In this document: one piece after another, positions 28,335-35,724 of the stretch
How the letters are laid out: every line of letters starts with the position of its first letter
How positions within the stretch are numbered: the first letter of the stretch is position 1
Source: JBFGCT01 sp041581055
Lineage (GTDB): Bacteria; Actinomycetota; Acidimicrobiia; Acidimicrobiales; Ilumatobacteraceae
NCBI GenBank assembly: GCA_041581055.1
Contig: JBFGCT010000001.1
Coordinates: 6,951-70,950 of the forward strand
Direction: 5' to 3'
DNA length: 64,000 nucleotides
The notes under the pieces: generated by a model
Database searches by the model: none
Told to the model about the DNA's origin: nothing
Seen by the model: only the letters and a program-made list of their open reading frames with translations
Program-made: the position numbers and the translations under genes

Positions 28335-29039
28335 CTAGGCCGTGACTCCGCGACCCCGGTCGCCGGGCACGGCGCGCAGCCCGCTCGACTGGGCGAGGTT
28401 CGCCCGCCGTTGCTCGTAGTAGCTGAGGATCTGCAGCTCGACGGCCAGATCGACCTTGCGGACGTTGACGTGGTGCGGCACGTTGATGACCGTCGGGGCG
28501 AAGTTCAAGATGCTGGTGACGCCGGCCTCGACGAGCGCGTCGGCGGCGACCTGCGCGGTGGCGCTCGGCGTGGCGATGACGCCGATCGCGATCCCCCTCG
28601 ACCGGACGACCTGGCCGAGCTCGGTCAGGTGCCGCACCCGCACGCCCCCGATCACGGAACCGACCTTGGCGTCGTCGATGTCGACGATGCCGCCGACCGG
28701 CAACCCGCGTTCGCCGAACCCCCCATAGCCGGCGAGGGCCTGGCCGAGGTTGCCGGCGCCGACGATGACGACAGGCCAGTCGTGGGTGAGCCCGAGCTCG
28801 CGGCGGATCTGGTAGGTCAAGAACTCGACGTCGTAGCCGACGCCGCGCGTGCCGTAACTGCCGAGGTACGAGAGATCCTTGCGCACCTTTGCGGCGTTGA
28901 CGCCGGCCAGCTCGGCGAGCCCGTCGGAAGAGATGTTGGTCGCCCCCTCGGCGAACCGGTCCGAGAGGATCCGCAGGTAGACCGGCAGGCGCGCCACCGT
29001 CGCTTCGGGAATTCGTCTGCGCGATCGCTGCCCGGCCAT
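28335..29039 (-). CDS. rex: Redox-sensing repressor Rex
   Basis: 234 residues: winged helix N-terminus (RLPVYLRILSDRFAEGATNI, VNAAKVRKDLSYLGSYGTRG) and a Rossmann domain with VVIVGAGNLGQALAGYGGF. Rex senses the NADH/NAD+ ratio and leaves DNA when NADH is high. The gene heads rex-hemA-hemC-hemD, the same order as in Streptomyces. TAACGT at 29049-29054 lies 9 nt before the ATG and a Rex-type palindrome lies just upstream of it, so the operon is very probably autoregulated. Confidence 0.95.
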   Translation of the reverse strand: MAGQRSRRRIPEATVARLPVYLRILSDRFAEGATNISSDGLAELAGVNAAKVRKDLSYLGSYGTRGVGYDVEFLTYQIRRELGLTHDWPVVIVGAGNLGQALAGYGGFGERGLPVGGIVDIDDAKVGSVIGGVRVRHLTELGQVVRSRGIAIGVIATPSATAQVAADALVEAGVTSILNFAPTVINVPHHVNVRKVDLAVELQILSYYEQRRANLAQSSGLRAVPGDRGRGVTA

Positions 29040-29048
29040 GCGCCGCCC

Positions 29049-29078
29049 ACGTTAGGTCGCTCGTGCACATTTTCACGA
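29049..29078 (-). promoter_or_regulatory. rex promoter with Rex operator
   Basis: The palindrome TCGTGCACATTTTCACGA at 29061-29078 matches the actinobacterial Rex operator TTGTGAA-N4-TTCACAA at all but a few positions: the TGTG/CAC cores and the central AT-rich spacer fit. It lies 6 bp upstream of the -10 box TAACGT (29049-29054), over the -35 position, which is right for repression. Confidence 0.82.
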
Positions 29079-29144
29079 GGCGCGGCGTCGAACGGCCCCT
29101 GCGACCTGTGTCACCACCGGCGCGGGGACGGGCCCGGGTGCGCC

Positions 29145-30659
29145 CTACTGGGCCGCCATCGCGTCCGCGAGGTTGCGGCGGACCAGCTTGCCGCTGGCGT
29201 TGCGCGGCAGCGCGGAGACGAACATGATCTTGTTCGGGCACTTGTAACGGGCGAGGTGGTCGCAGGCGAACTCGATCAGGGTCTCCTCGTCGACGTCGGC
29301 GCCCTCCTTGGCCACCACGAACGCCTTGACGGCCTCGCCGGTGTGCGGGTGGGGCACGCCCACGACCCCGACCTCGGCCACGTCGGGATGCCGGGCCAGC
29401 ACCTCTTCGACCTCGGCGGGATAGACGTTGAACCCCGAGACGATGACGAGGTCTTTGGCCCGGTCGACGAGGTACAGGTAGCCGTCGTCGTCGCAGATCG
29501 CCATGTCGCCGGTCTGCAGCCAGCCGTCCTCGGTCAGCACGGCGGCGGTCGCCTCGGGGTCCTCGAAGTAGCCGGCGAACACGTTGTCGCCGCGCACCCA
29601 GATCTCGCCGACGTCGCCGACGAGCGCGTCGCCGTCCTTGTTGACCAGGCGCACCTCGACGCCGTCGAGCGCCCGGCCGACCGAGCCGAAGCGGACCACC
29701 TCGCCGACCTGCGTGGTCACGGTCGGCGAGGCCTCGGTCAGCCCGTAGCCCTCGAGGATCTCGACGCCGAAGCGCTCCTTCATCCGCTCGGCGACGGGGA
29801 TCGGCAAGCGCGCCGCCCCTGACAGCGCCCGGCGGACCGTGGCGAACGTGTCGGCGGCGAGCTCGTCGAAGTGGGCGAAGGCGGTCCACATCGAGGGCGC
29901 GCCGGGCACGATCGTGACTTTGCGGTCGCGGATCGTCTCGGCGGCGGTCAGCGGGTCGAAGCGCTGGACGAGGATGATCGTCGCGCCGACCCGCAACCCG
30001 AGTCCGAGCACGATGTTCAACCCGAAGATGTGGAACAGCGGCAGCACGCCGTAGACGATGTCGCCGGCGCCGATCGAGTCCGGGTTGCTCAGGCTCTGCG
30101 TCATGCTGCTCAGCAGGTTGTGGTGCGTCAGCTTGGCGGCCTTCGGCGAGCCGGCGGTGCCGCTGGTGAAGATCAGGACCGCGAGCTGGTCGGCCTCGAC
30201 CTCGACCCGGTCGACCGGGTCCGATCGGAGCAGTTCGTCCAGGTGGACCGCGTCGGTCGGGCCGCCGTGGTCGGTGCTCTCGGTCGTGACGACCGTCTCG
30301 ACCGACGGCACCTTGTCGCGGTCGACGTTCGCCCAGGATGCCGAGCTGAGCTGCTCGATCAGTACGACCTTGGCCCGGACCTTGGCGATCTCGGCCTCGA
30401 GCTCGGGCGCCGGGCTGAGCGGGTTGAGCGGCACGACGACTGCGCCGAGCCCCACGGCGGCGAGGTAGGCGACGACGAAGGGCCGGCCGTTGCCGCACAT
30501 GAACGCGATCCGGTCCCCCTCCGCGAGCCCGATCGAGGCGAACCCGCCGCGCGTCCGGTCGACCTGCTCGCGCAGTTCGCCGTAGGTGGTCTCGCGGCCG
30601 CGGCTGATCAGTGCGATCGCGTCGTCCGGATGACCGTCGATGATGCTCGCCAGGTTCAC
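29145..30659 (-). CDS. Long-chain fatty acid-CoA ligase
   Basis: 504 residues, class I adenylate-forming. AMP motif IFTSGTAGSPKAAKLTHHN near 165-183, YGLTEASPTVTTQ, TGDMAICDDDGYLYLVDRAKD and the C-terminal lysine motif LPRNASGKLVRR. Compared with the FAAL at the left end it lacks a carrier domain and the FAAL-type insertion, so CoA is the likely acceptor. The GTG start has a strong GAGGGGGG about 4 nt upstream. It is transcribed toward rex but 106 bp separate them. Confidence 0.88.
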   Translation of the reverse strand: MNLASIIDGHPDDAIALISRGRETTYGELREQVDRTRGGFASIGLAEGDRIAFMCGNGRPFVVAYLAAVGLGAVVVPLNPLSPAPELEAEIAKVRAKVVLIEQLSSASWANVDRDKVPSVETVVTTESTDHGGPTDAVHLDELLRSDPVDRVEVEADQLAVLIFTSGTAGSPKAAKLTHHNLLSSMTQSLSNPDSIGAGDIVYGVLPLFHIFGLNIVLGLGLRVGATIILVQRFDPLTAAETIRDRKVTIVPGAPSMWTAFAHFDELAADTFATVRRALSGAARLPIPVAERMKERFGVEILEGYGLTEASPTVTTQVGEVVRFGSVGRALDGVEVRLVNKDGDALVGDVGEIWVRGDNVFAGYFEDPEATAAVLTEDGWLQTGDMAICDDDGYLYLVDRAKDLVIVSGFNVYPAEVEEVLARHPDVAEVGVVGVPHPHTGEAVKAFVVAKEGADVDEETLIEFACDHLARYKCPNKIMFVSALPRNASGKLVRRNLADAMAAQ

Positions 30660-30734
30660 GAACCCCCCTCAGAATCCGTGGTCAGCGTACTCGGCCCAGG
30701 TTGTCGCGCCGAGCCGGTGTGCAAGATCAGCTGA

Positions 30735-30818
30735 TCACAAGCGCGCCAGCGAGAGGATCCCGGCGATGAGGATCGCCGCCAGGAGCAGGCCGAGCGTGAG
30801 CGTGGTGGCAGGCCGCAT
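30735..30818 (-). CDS. 27-residue membrane microprotein
   Basis: The frame is MRPATTLTLGLLLAAILIAG followed by ILSLARL and TGA: one complete transmembrane helix. TAGCCT (30827-30832) lies 8 nt before the ATG, the same spacing as the other leaderless genes here. It sits 26 bp downstream of the SAM hydrolase gene. No homologue is known to me; it is too short for usual gene callers. Confidence 0.5.
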   Translation of the reverse strand: MRPATTLTLGLLLAAILIAGILSLARL

Positions 30819-30844
30819 CGCCGGTCAGGCTACTGGTGGGAGCG

Positions 30845-31735
30845 TCACCCGTGGCGCCGCAACTCGACGCGCTGGGCGGCGCCGCCCTGGCCGGCGGCGC
30901 CCTCGGCGGCCGGCGTCAGCGTCACCTGGTCGCCCGCGTCGAGCCCCAACTCGGCGGCCGCGGAGCGCTGATCCATGGCGATCGCGAACATCCCCGCCGA
31001 GTCGACGACCAGCCCGACCGCCCCGCCCGGCAGGTCGGCGAACGACGCCGATCGGGCGGCGCTGCGCGTGGTCCCGCCCGACGGGTCGGTCGGGTCGGAG
31101 AACCGGAGATCGACGAGCTCGCCGAACGTGTCGGCGAGGTCGTCGGGGCCGATGTTGAGCTGCGCGTTCCCGAAGTGGTCGACCCAGAGCACCTGGGCGA
31201 TCACCCGCCGCTCGTCGGCTTGCGGCAGCGGGACCACCCCCGGCATCAGCAGCTCGGGATCGACCATGTCGCCGAGCTCGCCGAGATCGACGCCGTTGCA
31301 CAGGTGGGCGGCGACCGGGGCGAACACGTCGCGCCCGGCGAACGTGGCGCCGACCGCCACGAGGTGGAAGTCGGGGTTCGTCAGCTCGACGGTCCGGCCG
31401 GCCCCGCCGGCGAGCGCGACGGCCGGGGCCAACAGACCGTTGTCCGGGCCGACGAGCACCCCCTCGCCGCCGGCGACCTCGACGGCGACGGCCCGCCGCG
31501 GCGTGCCGACGCCGGGATCGACGACGGCCAGCACGACGCCCGAGGCGACATAGCCGATACTGCGGGCCAGCGCGAGCGACCCCGCCCGCACGTCGAACGG
31601 GCGCACGCCGTGGGTGAGGTCGATGACCGTGGCGTGCGGCGCGAGGTCGCGGATGACCGACTTGACGACGCCGACGAACTCGTCGTCGGTGCCGTAGTCG
31701 GTCAGGAAGGAAACGGTCTCGTACCGACGCCCCAT
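30845..31735 (-). CDS. SAM hydroxide adenosyltransferase (SAM hydrolase, DUF62)
   Basis: 296 residues with the family motifs SFLTDYGTDDEFVG, VIDLTHGVRPFDV, VVDPGVGTPRRAV, VGPDNGLLAPAV and VLWVDHFGNAQLNI. These proteins split S-adenosylmethionine into adenosine and methionine using hydroxide; relatives are halogenases, but the motif set here fits the hydrolase. TAGCGT (31745-31750) lies 9 nt before the ATG. Monocistronic unless the 27-codon gene behind it is co-transcribed. Confidence 0.88.
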   Translation of the reverse strand: MGRRYETVSFLTDYGTDDEFVGVVKSVIRDLAPHATVIDLTHGVRPFDVRAGSLALARSIGYVASGVVLAVVDPGVGTPRRAVAVEVAGGEGVLVGPDNGLLAPAVALAGGAGRTVELTNPDFHLVAVGATFAGRDVFAPVAAHLCNGVDLGELGDMVDPELLMPGVVPLPQADERRVIAQVLWVDHFGNAQLNIGPDDLADTFGELVDLRFSDPTDPSGGTTRSAARSASFADLPGGAVGLVVDSAGMFAIAMDQRSAAAELGLDAGDQVTLTPAAEGAAGQGGAAQRVELRRHG

Positions 31736-31750
31736 AGACCGCCGACGCTA

Positions 31751-31928
31751 CCGGTCGGAACGGTCCGCGGGGTCGGCTCGGCGACCGCTCGCGGCCCCCG
31801 GTCGGGACCGGAGAATCTCACCCAGACGGCCCGTGTGGACACGGCACGTGAATCTTTTGGCAAATTTCGTCACTGTTTTTTGAACGTGCCCCTTTTCACA
31901 TCGAAATACGTGGCCTATCGTGACCGCC
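31751..31928. other. Intergenic stretch with an AT-rich island
   Basis: Between the SAM hydrolase promoter and proC about 290 bp lack any long gene. Bases 31855-31921 are clearly richer in A and T than anything nearby (runs TTTTTTGAAC and AAATTTCG) and end in TATCGT at 31916-31921. The composition suggests promoter or regulatory DNA for the small plus-strand frame that follows. No inverted repeat stands out. Confidence 0.4.
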
Positions 31929-32024
31929 GTGGAGACGCATTCACCGGCAACGGTGGATCGCGCCGACAGGGCTGGTGCCATCGGGGGGTTGGCACCGGCC
32001 CTCGTCGCGTCTGGGCCCGACTGA
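31929..32024 (+). CDS. Possible 31-residue leaderless peptide
   Basis: GTG opens the frame METHSPATVDRADRAGAIGG then LAPALVASGPD and TGA. TATCGT at 31916-31921 lies 7 nt before the start. The peptide is not hydrophobic enough for a full membrane helix. Support is the promoter geometry and the AT-rich island upstream; it may be only the start of a non-coding RNA. Confidence 0.3.
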   Translation: METHSPATVDRADRAGAIGGLAPALVASGPD

Positions 32025-32043
32025 CCGACCGTTTCGCCGATCG

Positions 32044-32868
32044 TCAGCCGAGTTCGCGGGAGCGCTCGGTGGCGGCGTGCACCGCGGCGGCGAACGCCTC
32101 GCGCACGGCCCGCTCGTCGAGCACGGCCAGGCCGGCGGCGGTCGTGCCGCCGGGCGAGGTCACCTTGGCCCGCAGCGCCGCCGGGTCGCCCTCGCGTTCG
32201 AGCAGGAGCGACGACCCGACGAGGAGCTGCGTCACCGCCCGCTCGGCCATCGGGGCGGGCAGCCCTTCGGCGACGGCGGCGGCGATCAGCGCCTCGGCGA
32301 CGAGGAAGACGTACGCCGGGCCCGAGCCGGCGACGCCCGTGAACGCGTCGAGCAACGGCTCGGGGAGCCGGTCGACGACGCCGACCGCCGACAGGATCGA
32401 CTCCGCCCACGCCAGGTCCTCCGCCGCGGCGTGGGCGCCGCCGGCGATCGCCGAGGTCCCCCTGCCGACCAGCGCCGGCGTGTTGGGCATCGCCCTGACG
32501 ACGGCGATCGGCCGGCCGGCGGCGGCTTCGATCGCGGCGATCCCGACGCCGGCGGCGATCGACAACAGTCGGGTCGCGCCGGCGGCGACCGCGGCGGCGG
32601 CCGCGGCGGGAACGTCGCCCGGCTTCACCGCCAGCACCGCCGCCCGGCAGGCGGGCGCCTCGCCCGACACGGCGACCCCGGGGAACATGTCGCCGAGCTC
32701 GGCGCGGCGCGCCGCCAGCACCTCGACGACGGCGAGGTCCGCCGGCACGAACGCGCCGGAGTCGATCACGCCGCGCAGCAGCGCCGAGCCCATGTTGCCG
32801 CCGCCGATCAGCGCCAGCTCGACCGCTTCGTGGCGCGCATCGGGGTTGTCGGGTGCGTGGTCGGTCAC
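32044..32868 (-). CDS. proC: Pyrroline-5-carboxylate reductase
   Basis: 274 residues. NADPH motif LALIGGGNMGSALLRG, AVKPGDVPA, VRAMPNTPALVGRGTSAI and the signature DAFTGVAGSGPAYVF, VTSPGGTTAAGL. It makes proline from pyrroline-5-carboxylate. The GTG start is supported by TAACGT (32876-32881) 7 nt upstream. The 150 bp up to the YbjN gene contain nothing else that I can see. YbjN, mshA and proC are also near each other in several actinobacteria. Confidence 0.92.
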   Translation of the reverse strand: MTDHAPDNPDARHEAVELALIGGGNMGSALLRGVIDSGAFVPADLAVVEVLAARRAELGDMFPGVAVSGEAPACRAAVLAVKPGDVPAAAAAAVAAGATRLLSIAAGVGIAAIEAAAGRPIAVVRAMPNTPALVGRGTSAIAGGAHAAAEDLAWAESILSAVGVVDRLPEPLLDAFTGVAGSGPAYVFLVAEALIAAAVAEGLPAPMAERAVTQLLVGSSLLLEREGDPAALRAKVTSPGGTTAAGLAVLDERAVREAFAAAVHAATERSRELG

Positions 32869-33018
32869 GGCGGCGACGTTAGTTCGCGCCCGGCGCCGAC
32901 CGACCGGCGGCCGGGGGCCCGGGCGGGCGCAGAGGACCGACTCCCCCGAGCGCGCCCACCCGGACACCCAGACGGTGGGCGACGCCGCCCGCGAAACGGA
33001 ACGGCCGCCGGCGGCGGG

Positions 33019-33477
33019 TCAGCCGAAGCGGCTGGCGAAGCCGATCCGCAGCAGCGACTGGAAGCACTGCTCGACCTGGGCGTACAACGTCCCGAGGACG
33101 CGGTCGAGCTCGTCGTGGCCGACCATCGCCACCGGCAGCTCACCGCGCAGGTACAGCGCGTTCTCGACGCCGATCGAGAAGTGCGCGCCGACCATGCGGT
33201 CGTTGCGCCGCAGCACGTGCTCGTACAACGCCGCCGCGTTCTCCTCCGGGGCCGGCAGCACGTAGGTCTCGTAGCGCAGCGTGCGCTGCCACAACGTGAG
33301 CCACACGGTCGTGAAGTCCTTGTCCTCGCCGCGCATCCGGACGTACCACCTGATCTCGTCGCCGGTCGACCGATCGACCGCCACGATGTGGTCGTGGCTG
33401 GCGGCGAGCTCGGCCAGCCAGCCGTCGATCAGCAGCTCCAACGCGGCGAGCGCCGGCAGGTCGTAGGCGTCGGTCAT
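33019..33477 (-). CDS. YbjN domain protein
   Basis: 152 residues with the YbjN / secretion-chaperone-like fold: LIDGWLAELAA, IRWYVRMRGEDKDFTTVWLT, QRTLRYETYVLPAPEENA and HFSIGVENALYLRGELP. In mycobacteria a YbjN protein lies directly beside mshA, as here (37 bp after mshA), so the pair is a conserved context. No enzyme activity is known; stress-related or chaperone-like roles have been proposed for the family. Confidence 0.78.
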   Translation of the reverse strand: MTDAYDLPALAALELLIDGWLAELAASHDHIVAVDRSTGDEIRWYVRMRGEDKDFTTVWLTLWQRTLRYETYVLPAPEENAAALYEHVLRRNDRMVGAHFSIGVENALYLRGELPVAMVGHDELDRVLGTLYAQVEQCFQSLLRIGFASRFG

Positions 33478-33478
33478 G

Positions 33479-33505
33479 GCCGCGCCGGCCGCGCCGGCCG
33501 CGCCG
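33479..33505. repeat. 9-bp tandem repeat between mshA and YbjN
   Basis: GCCGCGCCG is repeated three times exactly, starting one base before the YbjN start codon region and filling most of the 37-bp gap to mshA. It is transcribed as part of the mshA-YbjN message and could fold into GC helices at the YbjN ribosome-binding region. Confidence 0.7.
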
Positions 33506-33514
33506 GCCGCCGGG

Positions 33515-34729
33515 TCACTCGCATACGACCAGCTCGCGCACGGTCAGGTCGGCGTAGAGGCGGCGCAGCCTGGCGGCGGCGATGCTCCACGTGTAGCGGC
33601 GGGCCCGGGCGACCGCCGCCTCGCTCATCGAACGCCGGAGGGAGTCGTCGTCCAGGATCTCGGCGACCGCCTTGGCGAAGTCGGACGGGTCCCGCCCGTC
33701 GATCAGGCGCCCGGTCGCCCGGTCGTCGACGAGGCTGACGAGGCCGCCGACCGCGCTGGCGACGACCGGGACGCCACACGCCGCGGCCTCGAGGGCGACC
33801 AGCCCGAAGCTCTCGCTGCGGCTCGGGACGAGCACGACGTCGGCGGCGCGGTAGTACGTCGACAGGATGTGGTGTGGCTGGGGCGGGATGAACCGCACCT
33901 GGTCGTGCAGCCCGAGCTCGTCGACGAGGGCGCGGGCGCGGGCCGACTCGCCGTCGCCGTCCTCACCGCTCGCCCCGCCGACGATCAGCAACAGCGCGTC
34001 CGGGCGGGCCAGCGCGGCGAGCGTCCGAATCGCGACGTCGGGGCCCTTGAGCGGCTGGATGCGCCCGACGAACAGCAGAACGGGGCGATCGGGGGCGACA
34101 TCGATGGCGCGGCGGGCGCCGGCCTGGTCGCCCGGGGCGAAGAACGCGTGCTCGACGCCGGGGGCGATGATCTCGACGCGCCCCGGCGGGTCGCCGTACA
34201 GGCGCCGGAACTGCTCCTCCTCCTCGACGCAGCTCACGCAGATCGCGTCGGCGCAGTAGATGATCTCCGCCTCGGCGCCGTCGCGCCACGTCGGCTCGAG
34301 ATCGCCCCCCTCCGCCTTCACCCTGGCCAGCGTGTGGAACGTCGTGACGAACGGAACGTCGAGGTCGTGCTTCAGCTCGTGGCCGACCAGCCCGCTCAAC
34401 CAGTAGTTGCCGTGGATCACGTCCGGGCGTTCGTTGCGCGCCATCCAGTCGAGCACGCCCTCCCGGAAGTCGTACGTGACGTCGCACAGCGCCTCCTTCG
34501 GCAGGTGATGCGGGCCGGCCTCGACGTGCACCACCCGATGCCCCGGCTCGACGAGCACCTCGGCCGGCAGACCGGCGCGGTCGGCCCGGGTGAACGTGGT
34601 GGTCTCGACCCCGGCCTGCGAGAGCGCGGAGAACAGCTCGCGGACGTAGACGTTCATCCCCCCGCTGTCGCCGGAGCCCGGCTGCAGCAGCGGCGACGTG
34701 TGGAGTGAGATCACTGCGACGCGTTGCAC
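33515..34729 (-). CDS. mshA: D-inositol-3-phosphate glycosyltransferase, mycothiol synthesis
   Basis: 404 residues, GT4 glycosyltransferase. SLHTSPLLQPGSGDSGGMNV at the start is the MshA signature, with VIHGNYWLSGLVGH, FVTTFHTLARVK, LLFVGRIQPLKGPD and the C-terminal SRSESFGLVALEAAACGVPV nucleotide-binding motif. It joins GlcNAc to inositol phosphate, the first step of mycothiol. A GTG 12 bases upstream overlaps the -10 box TATCGT (34740-34745), so the start at 34729, 10 nt past the box, is preferred. Confidence 0.93.
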   Translation of the reverse strand: MQRVAVISLHTSPLLQPGSGDSGGMNVYVRELFSALSQAGVETTTFTRADRAGLPAEVLVEPGHRVVHVEAGPHHLPKEALCDVTYDFREGVLDWMARNERPDVIHGNYWLSGLVGHELKHDLDVPFVTTFHTLARVKAEGGDLEPTWRDGAEAEIIYCADAICVSCVEEEEQFRRLYGDPPGRVEIIAPGVEHAFFAPGDQAGARRAIDVAPDRPVLLFVGRIQPLKGPDVAIRTLAALARPDALLLIVGGASGEDGDGESARARALVDELGLHDQVRFIPPQPHHILSTYYRAADVVLVPSRSESFGLVALEAAACGVPVVASAVGGLVSLVDDRATGRLIDGRDPSDFAKAVAEILDDDSLRRSMSEAAVARARRYTWSIAAARLRRLYADLTVRELVVCE

Positions 34730-34770
34730 GGCCCGCGACACGATATCTGGCGTCGTCGGCGCCCGAGTCC

Positions 34771-34848
34771 GGCGGAGTGGTCCGGCGGAGCGGCTCGGCG
34801 GAGCGGCCCGGTGGAGCGGGTCGGTGGAGCGGGTCGGTGGAGCGGGTC
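34771..34848. repeat. 13-bp tandem repeat, six units
   Basis: Six 13-bp units: three of the type GGCGGAGNGGNNC and three identical GGTGGAGCGGGTC. They fill most of the 151-bp space between the mshA promoter and the end of the RsiG-like gene. The mshA -10 box is 26 bp away, so copy-number change could move upstream promoter elements. Confidence 0.8.
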
Positions 34849-34880
34849 GGCTGGCGGGGGGCCGGCGTGGCCCGCGGCGG

Positions 34881-35372
34881 TCAGGCGAGCAGGCTGTCGA
34901 CGTCGGCCTCGCCCTCGCGATACCGGCGGACCAGCTCGGCGCTGAGCGCGTCGAGCCGGTCGTAGCGGTCGCGACGGTCCGAGGAGACCCGCGATTCGAA
35001 CTCGGTGATCGCCTCGCTCAGCGCCGTCAGCTCGGCGTTGTTCAGATCCTCCAAGCGGCCGAAGCCCTTCTCCGCGCAGACCGCCTCGAGCTCGAGCGCG
35101 AGCGGGTGGTCGCTGAGATCCTCGGTCGGCCGCGGCGGCCGGGCCGGGCCGCCGGTGAGGTGTCTGGACAGCACCGACTTCAACTCGTCGCGGAGCATCT
35201 CTCCCGAGTGCGACTCCCGATGTGCGATCTCGGAGTTGACGAGGTCGAGCCGCGCCTGGGCGACCCGGCGGGCGTACGACACGACGTCGTCCTCGGCCTG
35301 CAGCTCCTGGCGCCGCTCGCGCAACTCGGCAAGCGACAGGTCCGCCGGGTCGATCGAATCGGTGGTCGTCAC
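34881..35372 (-). CDS. RsiG-like protein with single c-di-GMP-binding motif
   Basis: 163 residues, helical. The segment EDDVVSYARRVAQARLDLV carries D28-x3-S32-x2-R35-x3-Q39-x3-D43, which matches the E-x3-S-x2-R-x3-Q-x3-D motif of RsiG, the c-di-GMP-armed anti-sigma factor, except Asp for the first Glu. Streptomyces RsiG has two such motifs in one chain; one motif per chain implies a homodimer, as known from Rubrobacter. The helical C-terminal region (FGRLEDLNNAELTALSEAI) has no match I know. The start GTG overlaps the moaD-like stop. No WhiG-type sigma gene is in the window. Confidence 0.68.
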   Translation of the reverse strand: MTTTDSIDPADLSLAELRERRQELQAEDDVVSYARRVAQARLDLVNSEIAHRESHSGEMLRDELKSVLSRHLTGGPARPPRPTEDLSDHPLALELEAVCAEKGFGRLEDLNNAELTALSEAITEFESRVSSDRRDRYDRLDALSAELVRRYREGEADVDSLLA

Positions 35373-35611
35373 GTGGTTCCTCCTGAGACGGGCGGGAGCA
35401 CCGCCACTTCGTCGTCGGGCCCGACGGCGGTGTCCGGGCCGGCGTCGTCGCCGTTGACCCAGACTTTGCAGGTCGGGAGGATCTGGCTGAACACCGCGCC
35501 GTAGCGCTGCTCAGCTCGCGCCAGCACTTCGCCGACAGTGGCGCCCTCGATCACGTCGGCGCCCGTCCCGGCGGCTTCGCGAGCCGAGGCAAACAGGCGC
35601 ATCGTTGGCAC
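35369..35611 (-). CDS. MoaD/ThiS-family sulfur carrier
   Basis: 80 residues with the beta-grasp pattern MRLFASAREAAG, VGEVLARAEQRYGAVF, KVWVNGDDA and DDEVAVLPPVSGG. MoaD-type proteins carry sulfur as a C-terminal thiocarboxylate. Here the Gly-Gly is followed by two threonines, so it would need trimming or the chain end is not used. TAGATT (35619-35624) lies 7 nt before the GTG. The stop overlaps the RsiG-like start. Confidence 0.72.
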   Translation of the reverse strand: MPTMRLFASAREAAGTGADVIEGATVGEVLARAEQRYGAVFSQILPTCKVWVNGDDAGPDTAVGPDDEVAVLPPVSGGTT

Positions 35612-35724
35612 GTCGGACAATCTACAAGCGCGCGGCGGCCGACCGGGGTTGTTCCTGATGGCGGCGCTCGCGATCGGGCCGCGGCGGCGACGCCCGACGC
35701 CGGGCGGGCGGCGCTCGACGGCGC

